NCBI GenBank assembly: GCA_002362595.1
Contig: DEUO01000112.1
Coordinates: forward strand, 1-5,460
Origin: Caryophanales bacterium UBA3260
Lineage (GTDB): Bacteria > Bacillota_I > Bacilli_A > RF39 > UBA660
Reading direction: 5' to 3'
DNA length: 5,460 bases
Shown: in pieces, positions 1 through 4,893 of the stretch
Layout of the letters: each line of letters starts with the position of its first letter
How positions within the stretch are numbered: position 1 is the stretch's first letter
The notes under the pieces: model-generated
The model's input: the letters and a program-made list of their open reading frames with translations, nothing else
The model's database searches: none
Told to the model about the DNA's origin: nothing
Translations under genes and position numbers: made by a program

Positions 1-42
1 ACCTTCCTTTAGTAGAAGATAATAAATTAAATAAAATATTTA
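1..42 (+). repeat. Left arm of an exact inverted repeat (partner 177-218)
   Basis: Bases 1-42 are the exact reverse complement of 177-218. Identity stops sharply at 43/176. On the left it runs to the window edge, so the arm may be longer. Read on the plus strand it reproduces helicase residues about 898-909 (LPLVEDNKLNKIF), then diverges to I-L-Y and a TAG at 51-53. A 42-bp perfect match is far beyond chance, even in AT-rich DNA. It could be an invertible-segment arm, a rearranged gene fragment, the tail of a converging second copy, or an assembly fold-back. Confidence 0.5.
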
Positions 43-113
43 TCTTGTATTAGAAGATATTCAGTATCATTTAAGTATTCTCTTAACCACATATTATTTA
101 GTCCTTCCTTTTT
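27..113 (-). pseudogene. Probable displaced C-terminal end of the helicase in a shifted frame
   Basis: The annotated frame ends in EKGRTK and a TAA at 94-96. In another phase, reading down from 113, the sequence stays open across that stop and gives a protein-like tail that includes EGLNNMWLREYLNDTEYLL, ending at TAA 27-29. Removing one A from the A5 run (TTTTT at 109-113 on the plus strand) would join the frames as IEIEKEGLNNMW and add about 22 residues net to the helicase. The tail holds W, R, E, Y and L-rich residues rather than random AT-rich codons. It could be a frameshift mutation, slippage-based switching, a sequencing error in the homopolymer, or chance. The last five codons lie in the inverted repeat arm at 1-42, so the true end may differ if that arm is an artefact. 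Confidence 0.5.
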
Positions 114-2904
114 CTATTTCAATAAGCGAACTTAATTTTACAGAATATGTTTGTTCAAATAGTTCTATACCCATATTAAATATTTTATTTAATTTATTAT
201 CTTCTACTAAAGGAAGGTTATTTTCTTGAATAAAATTTAATTTTGCTTGGAATTCTAAGAAAGATAAACTACGTACTTGCATAGAGTATTTACGAGGGTT
301 TAAGCCGACTTTATGAAGTAATTCTTTAATACGATCATAATTATTAGTAGGATTCCATATCATTCCTATTAAGTCTAATTTATGGATTTGTTCTTCAGTT
401 AGTAATCCTTGTTCTCTTTTTTTACGATTTTGATACAAATAGCTACTTAAGTTATAATTATCTTCTGTACGATAATCTATTGGAACATTTAAGTTGCCAT
501 ATTCTTTATAATAGTTAAATGCTATTTGGTAAGCTTCATCCCATGTTTTATATAAATTTTCGATACTCCAAATCATACCTATTTTATCTAGTAATTCCAT
601 TTGTTCTTTACTTAATTTACCCTTACTTTTATTAACTCTTTGGCGTGATATCCAACGACCTAATGAATATCCTTCTTCATCATAATTTACACCATCTTTA
701 GTTTTAAATTCTCTTTTAACTTTTAAATTATGATATGTATTATAGTAGTTTTTAGCTAACGAATAATATTCATCCCATGTTAAGTTATCTTGTTTTGGTT
801 CTTTATCAGGCCATATTATACCTAAATCTTCTAAAAGTTTTATCTTTTCTTTTCTTAAAATGTTTTTATTATAACTATTTTTTTGATTATTAAGCCATTC
901 TGTTAAATTAAAGCCATCTTCACTATAATTGATTCCATCATTAGTTTTAAAGTTAGGAGGTAAATCTATATTACCATAATAATTATAATAGGCTTTTAAT
1001 AGATTATAACTTTCTGTAAATGTTTGTATAAGTGACCAATTCATACCTATTTTTTCTAATCTTCTTATTTGATTTTCAGTTAATTCATTTAGTTTTTTAC
1101 GACGGCGAATATTAGTTATCCATGATCCTAAATTATATCCATCCTTAGTTTTATAGTTATAAGGAATATCAAGATTATGATGTTCATTATAGTATTCTAA
1201 ACATAATAAATATGCTTCTTCAAAGTTCTTAGTAAGGCGCCATGTTATACCAATTTCTTCTAATTTAGTTATATATTCTTGTTCTAAGTTACCTTTATTT
1301 TTATAATAACGTAGTCTTGATAGCCATTCTCCTAATGAGTAACCAAATTCTTGATAGGTAATACCATCATCGGTTTTGAAATTACGTGGTATGTTTAAAT
1401 GACCATAATGTATATAGAAATTAGTAGCTAGTTTATATATTTCTTCAAAGGTATGAGGAGAAAAAGTTTTATTTAAGCCTTCTAAGATATTAAAGATATC
1501 TTCACCTATTATTTCAATATCAAAGATTTCATCAGTTAGAGATGTAGATATCATAGAATGAGTTTTAGAATTACTTTTTCTCTTATTTATTTCATTTTTT
1601 AGATTATTTATTAAATCTCTAATATATGTAAAATTACCTGCTAAATCTATTATAAGAGGAGATATTATTCTTTCTATTATATCTTCTTTAGACATATTAT
1701 CATTATATGGGATTTGTTCTTTATCACAGATTCTTTTTAGTTCTTCGATAGTATATTTTTCGTATAAAGCAATTTGTTCTTTAGTATTACCTCTAATAGA
1801 TAAAGCACGACCTATTTGTTCAAAGAAAACAATATCTGATCTAGTACCACGACCTAGTATTACTCCAGTAAGGTTTGGAACATGAACTCCTTCATTATAC
1901 TGGTTAATACAGAACATAATACGGAGCTTTTTACTGGCGTTATTACCTTCTAAGTCATTATCATGATAGAATGCATCTCTATTTTTAGCACCTGATATAG
2001 GGTCTTTACTAGTTGTTTTATAAAAGATGATATCGTCTTCTTTATAACCGAGACTTAATAATTTATCTTTAGTTTCAGATATTATTTTATCGATATTGTC
2101 TTCATTGGCTGAGGTATTAGAAGGGCAAAAATATATGTATTTATCTCCTAGATGTAAATTTCTTTTTAATAAATCATCCATTCCTTGAGATAGATTTAAC
2201 TTATTACGTATTTTATTTATCATATTTATATATACTTGGTAGGTAGATGTTGTTTCTGATATGTGAGTTTTTACTTTATATTCAATAGAATCTAAGAATG
2301 AATTTAAAGCAATAGCAGCTGTTTTATATCTAGGAATAGGTAGTATTCCATCAAGCATAGCATCTACTAATGTATAGTAACTAAATACTTTATCTGAGAA
2401 GATTTCATCACCATTTGGTTCAGCCATATTACGTTCATATGGAGTAGAACGATTACGAATAGAATATGCACTAGTACCTATTATTTTTAAATTAGGATGC
2501 GTTTCTTCAATGGTTCTAATACGATTTTCCCATACAGGAGCTCCAATATGATGAAATTCATCTGTTACTAATATATCTATATCTAAGTTTGCTAGTTCTT
2601 CTTTACTTAGATTAACTAAGGAATTATATGTTAAGAATGTTGTATTAGCTAAAAAAGTTTTTTGATCTATTTGGGGATTATGAGCTATAATTTCATGAAA
2701 ATGTTCTATTATACTATTATATCTTGTTAATACTAGTATTTTTTTGTTAGGGTGATTATTTATTAAGCTTAATGTGATATATGATTTACCAGTACCAGTT
2801 GCGTGTAAGATAGCTATTCTATTTTCACCTTTTTTTAAGTGCTTTTCTATACTATCTAGTGCTTTTTGGTTATGAGGATATAGATTAAAGATAGAGTTAG
2901 ACAT
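94..2904 (-). CDS. SF2 DEAD/DEAH-type helicase with five C-terminal helicase-associated (HA) repeats
   Basis: A 936-aa ATP-dependent nucleic-acid helicase or translocase, probably cytoplasmic. Seen in the sequence: an N-terminal YPHNQKAL segment (residues 9-16); Walker A ATGTGKS (35-41); motif II as DEFH (115-118); motif III-like TSA (144-146); motif V NEGVHVPNL (337-345); motif VI QIGRALSIR (363-371), whose glutamine and arginines are typical of SF2. Residues about 384-414 resemble a SAP DNA-binding motif. Residues about 483-852 hold five HA repeats, followed by a helical tail. The start is supported by AAGGAG (2912-2917) seven bases upstream. It overlaps the upstream 74-aa gene by 8 bp, which suggests translational coupling. 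HA repeats are thought to bind nucleic acid, but their function is poorly known. The substrate and pathway are unknown; a defence or mobile-element role is possible but unproven. The 3' end looks frameshifted (see 27-113) and carries one arm of an inverted repeat. Helicase family: very sure; role: unsure. Confidence 0.5.
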   Translation of the reverse strand: MSNSIFNLYPHNQKALDSIEKHLKKGENRIAILHATGTGKSYITLSLINNHPNKKILVLTRYNSIIEHFHEIIAHNPQIDQKTFLANTTFLTYNSLVNLSKEELANLDIDILVTDEFHHIGAPVWENRIRTIEETHPNLKIIGTSAYSIRNRSTPYERNMAEPNGDEIFSDKVFSYYTLVDAMLDGILPIPRYKTAAIALNSFLDSIEYKVKTHISETTSTYQVYINMINKIRNKLNLSQGMDDLLKRNLHLGDKYIYFCPSNTSANEDNIDKIISETKDKLLSLGYKEDDIIFYKTTSKDPISGAKNRDAFYHDNDLEGNNASKKLRIMFCINQYNEGVHVPNLTGVILGRGTRSDIVFFEQIGRALSIRGNTKEQIALYEKYTIEELKRICDKEQIPYNDNMSKEDIIERIISPLIIDLAGNFTYIRDLINNLKNEINKRKSNSKTHSMISTSLTDEIFDIEIIGEDIFNILEGLNKTFSPHTFEEIYKLATNFYIHYGHLNIPRNFKTDDGITYQEFGYSLGEWLSRLRYYKNKGNLEQEYITKLEEIGITWRLTKNFEEAYLLCLEYYNEHHNLDIPYNYKTKDGYNLGSWITNIRRRKKLNELTENQIRRLEKIGMNWSLIQTFTESYNLLKAYYNYYGNIDLPPNFKTNDGINYSEDGFNLTEWLNNQKNSYNKNILRKEKIKLLEDLGIIWPDKEPKQDNLTWDEYYSLAKNYYNTYHNLKVKREFKTKDGVNYDEEGYSLGRWISRQRVNKSKGKLSKEQMELLDKIGMIWSIENLYKTWDEAYQIAFNYYKEYGNLNVPIDYRTEDNYNLSSYLYQNRKKREQGLLTEEQIHKLDLIGMIWNPTNNYDRIKELLHKVGLNPRKYSMQVRSLSFLEFQAKLNFIQENNLPLVEDNKLNKIFNMGIELFEQTYSVKLSSLIEIEKGRTK
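177..218 (-). repeat. Right arm of the exact inverted repeat (partner 1-42), inside the helicase gene
   Basis: This arm is coding sequence for helicase residues about 896-909, near the C-terminus. It is separated from the left arm by 134 bases that hold the last 27 codons, the stop and the shifted-frame tail. In a transcript the arms could pair into a 42-bp stem, but with such a large loop and no U tract it does not look like a normal intrinsic terminator. Confidence 0.5.
349..1458 (-). repeat. Five tandem helicase-associated (HA) protein repeats within the helicase
   Basis: Five diverged copies of about 65-80 residues cover roughly residues 483-557, 558-626, 627-700, 707-781 and 785-852. 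Each has an aromatic-rich start (for example FEEAYLLCLEYY), a G/H-N/H-L-x-V/I-P-like strand, a K/R-T-x-D-G/N turn, a W-x-x-x-x-R/K segment and a closing L-x-x-I/L-G-x-x-W. The closing tryptophans are W555, W623, W698, W779 and W850. Copies 1, 3 and 4 carry an extra seven-residue turn of the form G-I/V-x-Y-x-E/D-E/F/D before the aromatic; copies 2 and 5 lack it. Copy 5 also replaces the middle tryptophan (W527, W595, W670 and W751 in copies 1-4) with Y822. This matches the HA domain found as tandem copies at the C-terminus of some bacterial SF2 helicases. Boundaries are approximate. Confidence 0.5.
1663..1755 (-). other. SAP-like motif in the helicase (residues about 384-414)
   Basis: About 30 residues beginning YTIEELKRICDKEQIPY and ending KEDIIERI follow motif VI. 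The pattern T-x-x-E-L-K-x-x-C-x-x-x-x-I-P-x-x-x-x-x-K-x-D-I-I-E-R-I resembles the two-helix SAP motif, a short DNA-binding module. It lies between the helicase core and the HA repeats. It was assigned by eye; a chance helical linker remains possible. Confidence 0.5.
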
Positions 2905-3121
2905 TTATATTCTCCTTAAGAGAAGAAAGATATTTTACTTCTTTATTGTTTATTTTATCAGTTATTACTTTTACTTTATCATTTTTATAAATATTGCTAT
3001 TATCGATATTTTGATATTCTATTATATTAAGTAATTCTTTTGAAGTTTGTACTTTAAAACCTATTTCGTTACTATTATCGGTTAAGTAGACTTCCTTTAC
3101 AATACCTTCTTCTATTTTCAT
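2897..3121 (-). CDS. Unrecognised 74-aa protein, coupled to the helicase
   Basis: I do not recognise this family. The protein is small and charged, with no signal peptide or membrane segment, so it is probably cytoplasmic. Short alternating hydrophobic strands (GIVKEVYL, IGFKVQ, KVKVITD, VKYLSSL) with a K-N-D-K-V-K-V turn near residues 47-53 suggest a small beta-barrel, of OB or SH3 type. That is inference from the residue pattern only. The ATG at 3119-3121 is preceded by GAGGGTGAT (3125-3133), an excellent match to the 16S rRNA 3' end, so the gene is very likely real. Its stop (2897-2899) overlaps the helicase start by 8 bp, which argues for co-expression and perhaps a shared function as partner or regulator. 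Confidence 0.5.
   Translation of the reverse strand: MKIEEGIVKEVYLTDNSNEIGFKVQTSKELLNIIEYQNIDNSNIYKNDKVKVITDKINNKEVKYLSSLKENINV
2911..2917 (-). promoter_or_regulatory. Ribosome binding site of the helicase, inside the upstream gene
   Basis: AAGGAGA on the minus strand ends six bases before the ATG at 2902-2904. It lies within the codons for the last residues (LKEN) of the 74-aa gene, so ribosomes finishing that gene stop next to the helicase start. This fixes the start and supports translational coupling. Confidence 0.5.
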
Positions 3122-3124
3122 ATT

Positions 3125-3133
3125 ATCACCCTC
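3125..3133 (-). promoter_or_regulatory. Ribosome binding site of the 74-aa gene
   Basis: GAGGGTGAT lies just upstream of the ATG at 3119-3121 and pairs with the 16S rRNA tail over its GGTGAT end. It is the main evidence that this short reading frame is translated and that this is its start. Confidence 0.5.
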
Positions 3134-3156
3134 TATTATATTTTATCACAAATTAA

Positions 3157-3183
3157 AAGATAATATAATCCATATATTATCTT
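3157..3183 (-). terminator. AT-rich hairpin after the SpoIVB-like gene, possible weak terminator
   Basis: An 11-bp perfect stem (3157-3167 with 3173-3183) has a 5-base loop and overlaps the stop codon of the peptidase gene. On the minus strand the stem is followed by a T-rich stretch (TTTTAATTT counting the end of the stem), as in an intrinsic terminator. The stem has only one G-C pair, so it is weak. It could instead be a palindromic operator in front of the 74-aa gene and helicase. Confidence 0.5.
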
Positions 3184-4159
3184 AATTAAGATCCGCTATT
3201 TTGTCTCCTTCTTCTAACATTGTTACTATGCTAATACCAAATCCTCTATTTACTTCATCTATTAGAACACGAGTTACAGCGCCTATTATTTTATTATCTT
3301 GGATAATTGGTGAACCACTCATTCCTTGAACAATTCCACCACTCATATCAAGTAATTCTTTATCTACTATTTCAAAATAGATATTTTTTTCATTAGAAGA
3401 TGGATCTATTTCTATTATTTTAATTTCGTATTCTTCTTTTTTATTGTTTACATTAGTTGTTAAAATTGTGGCATATCCTAAGTTAACTTCGTTAATATTA
3501 CCTACTTTCATTAGATTATTATCAGTAGATTTTTTTGATGTTTTACCAAATACACCATAGTTACTATTTGATTTAATGTTACCAAATATTTTTTCTTTTA
3601 TGATATTAGCGTTTTTACTACCTGGATTTCCATCTCTACTACGAGTAAAACTTGTTACTATGGCTTCATAGCTATTACCATTACGGATAGTCATTTTTTC
3701 CTTAGAATTTGAGATATTTAGGGAGTGCCCTAAAAGGCCATATACACCAGTATTAGGATCGATATATGATAAAGTACCTATTCCTAATACTGTTCCTTTT
3801 ACATATAGTCCTGTACGATAACTTCCTTGATATAATGATAAATTCAGATTCGTTTTATGTTCTTTATTATCTCTTAGATAAGTTATTTCTGCTTTGTTAG
3901 GAGATGAATTTTCTTTTAGGATATTAGTTAGTTCTTCTGGGGTATTTATTTCGGTATTATTTACTTTAATTATTCTATCTCCTACTTGTAATTCAGGATT
4001 TAGTATAACACCATTTATTTTATATAGTCCTACTACCATTACACCTTTACTATTTACTTCTATACCTAATGTGTCTCCTCCTACTTCAATATATTCGCTA
4101 TAAGCGAATATGGTAAAAGGTAATAGAAGTAAAAGAATTATATATATTAATTTTTTCAT
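3182..4159 (-). CDS. spoIVB: SpoIVB-like S55-family serine peptidase with PDZ domain
   Basis: In Bacillus, SpoIVB is secreted from the forespore across its inner membrane and cleaves SpoIVFA, which releases SpoIVFB to process pro-sigma K. Seen here: a signal or anchor segment at residues 1-19 (lysines then IYIILLLLLPFTIFA); a PDZ-like domain at about 29-105, including LQVGDRIIKVNN; and an S55 peptidase domain at about 106-325. The triad appears complete: H145 in LLGHSL, D266 in VDKEL and S281 in QGMSGSP. The 15-residue Asp-to-Ser spacing equals that of D363 and S378 in the Bacillus subtilis enzyme. At 325 aa it is about 100 residues shorter than that enzyme, mostly at the N-terminus. The start is supported by GGTGAT just upstream. 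The usual neighbours recN and spo0A are not in view. Family: very sure. A true sporulation role is inferred; non-sporulating relatives may use such a protein differently. Confidence 0.5.
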   Translation of the reverse strand: MKKLIYIILLLLLPFTIFAYSEYIEVGGDTLGIEVNSKGVMVVGLYKINGVILNPELQVGDRIIKVNNTEINTPEELTNILKENSSPNKAEITYLRDNKEHKTNLNLSLYQGSYRTGLYVKGTVLGIGTLSYIDPNTGVYGLLGHSLNISNSKEKMTIRNGNSYEAIVTSFTRSRDGNPGSKNANIIKEKIFGNIKSNSNYGVFGKTSKKSTDNNLMKVGNINEVNLGYATILTTNVNNKKEEYEIKIIEIDPSSNEKNIYFEIVDKELLDMSGGIVQGMSGSPIIQDNKIIGAVTRVLIDEVNRGFGISIVTMLEEGDKIADLN

Positions 4160-4162
4160 TTT

Positions 4163-4168
4163 ATCACC
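4163..4168 (-). promoter_or_regulatory. Ribosome binding site of the SpoIVB-like gene
   Basis: GGTGAT within GTGGTGATAA lies three bases before the ATG at 4157-4159. It pairs with the extreme 3' end of 16S rRNA, so the short apparent gap is normal. It selects the ATG that gives a complete signal segment. Confidence 0.5.
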
Positions 4169-4194
4169 ACTATTACTAGTTTGAACATTTTTTT

Positions 4195-4229
4195 ATAAAA
4201 TAAAAAAGCAATTATTGGTAATTGCTTTT
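4195..4229 (-). terminator. Intrinsic terminator of the membrane-protein gene
   Basis: A perfect 11-bp stem (4204-4214 with 4219-4229) and a 4-base loop are followed on the minus strand by a T-rich run, TTTTTTATTTTAT. The stem core is GCAATTA paired with TAATTGC. It overlaps the stop codon at 4228-4230, so this transcript probably ends here and the SpoIVB-like gene needs its own promoter in the roughly 35 bases before its ribosome binding site. I could not identify that promoter with confidence. Confidence 0.5.
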
Positions 4230-4830
4230 ACATATTTTGATTAGGTCCTTGTTGTGGTGGCATTGGTTGTTGTCCTACATTAGGCATGTTATTTACTGGA
4301 GCAGCTTGTTGTGGCATTGGTTGTTGTGGCATTGGCTGAGCTGATTTTGCTACATTGCCATTAACATAGTTAATAGCTTTATTTACATATTCATTAATCT
4401 TACTTGATAGTGGATTAGATGAAGATGGTTTGCCAGTCAAAATTCCTATTACAAATCCTAGTTTAACAATAGATAGTAGTATTGAAACACCATTATCTAG
4501 AAGTTTGATTATGATTCCTAATGGAGTCATTAAAATACTAATATCAAAGTCATATAGTTCAAATGTCTTAACTATATATGCAACAAAGTTATTAATAGTG
4601 CTTACTATTAAATCAGCGACGTTCATGATAATAGTCCAACCAGTACTTACTATAGTATATCCTACATAAAAAGTAATAACACTAGTAGCAACTTGTTTAA
4701 CTCTTTCATCTACTTCACAGAATAAGAACATAAGAATTGTTACTATTAACATAGTCTGCCATCCAGCAAATAAACTGGCAACTAAAATAATTGATGCTAA
4801 ACCAGTATTTATTTTAAGTTTGTTTTCCAT
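4228..4830 (-). CDS. Unrecognised multi-pass membrane protein with Pro/Gln/Met-rich tail
   Basis: I do not recognise this 200-aa protein. Hydrophobic stretches at about residues 10-38 (perhaps two helices around GWQ), 48-88 and 98-132 suggest three to five membrane passes. A short, more polar segment at about 136-160 follows. The tail (161-200) contains ten prolines, ten glutamines and five methionines, with repeated QPMPQ units, and is probably disordered. The start is supported by AAAGGAG (4841-4847) ten bases upstream. It has its own extended -10 promoter and an intrinsic terminator, so it is probably a single-gene unit. Similar hydrophobic proteins with Pro/Gln tails occur in low-GC bacteria without known function. 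The tail may bind a partner or the cell surface, but that is only a guess. Confidence 0.5.
   Translation of the reverse strand: MENKLKINTGLASIILVASLFAGWQTMLIVTILMFLFCEVDERVKQVATSVITFYVGYTIVSTGWTIIMNVADLIVSTINNFVAYIVKTFELYDFDISILMTPLGIIIKLLDNGVSILLSIVKLGFVIGILTGKPSSSNPLSSKINEYVNKAINYVNGNVAKSAQPMPQQPMPQQAAPVNNMPNVGQQPMPPQQGPNQNM
4306..4335. repeat. Tandem 15-bp repeat encoding QPMPQ units
   Basis: TTGTTGTGGCATTGG occurs twice in direct succession (4306-4320, 4321-4335). On the minus strand it encodes the adjacent PMPQQ-type units in the tail of the membrane protein. A related copy with an extra proline codon lies near 4249-4275. The region is visibly richer in G and C than its surroundings. 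It could grow or shrink in five-residue steps without breaking the frame. Confidence 0.5.
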
Positions 4831-4840
4831 TATTGTTTAA

Positions 4841-4847
4841 CTCCTTT
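4841..4847 (-). promoter_or_regulatory. Ribosome binding site of the membrane-protein gene
   Basis: AAAGGAG on the minus strand, ten bases before the ATG at 4828-4830. A strong match with slightly long spacing; it supports this start. Confidence 0.5.
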
Positions 4848-4860
4848 CTATTACCATTTC

Positions 4861-4869
4861 ATTATAACA
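4861..4869 (-). promoter_or_regulatory. Extended -10 promoter of the membrane-protein gene
   Basis: TGTTATAAT on the minus strand is a perfect TATAAT with an upstream TG, the extended -10 form. The -35 region about 17 bases upstream (TTCTAT) is poor, which an extended -10 can tolerate. The distance to the ribosome binding site leaves room for a short leader. It implies a vegetative (sigma A-type) start independent of the upstream gene. Confidence 0.5.
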
Positions 4870-4893
4870 TGTATTTTTTAGTTATAGAATATT

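Noticed and set aside
3..53. End of a converging plus-strand gene (LPLVEDNKLNKIF then ILY and stop)
   Set aside because: It is only the inverted repeat arm read in its coding sense plus three codons. Without sequence to the left, a real second gene cannot be claimed.
27..92. Separate 21-codon gene starting at the ATG at 90-92
   Set aside because: No ribosome binding site, and the same frame is open upstream of the ATG. It is better explained as the displaced end of the helicase.
1..218. Inverted repeat as the helicase transcription terminator
   Set aside because: The loop would be 134 bases, the arm lies within the coding region and no U tract follows the stem in view.
3135..3140. TATAAT on the minus strand before the 74-aa gene, as a -10 box
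   Set aside because: Transcription would begin within the ribosome binding site at 3125-3133 and no -35 match lies upstream. A TAAAAT at 3140-3145 is slightly better placed but also lacks a -35. The promoter of this unit remains unidentified.
3894..4103. 69-codon plus-strand open frame
   Set aside because: It lies wholly inside the SpoIVB-like gene on the opposite strand, has no ribosome binding site, and its product looks like an antisense shadow.
4160..4203. Sigma G or sigma A promoter for the SpoIVB-like gene
   Set aside because: The AT-rich spacer offers only poor hexamers such as TAGTAA; no convincing -35/-10 pair could be supported.
4430..4669. 79-codon plus-strand open frame
   Set aside because: It lies wholly inside the membrane-protein gene on the opposite strand; shadow of a real gene.
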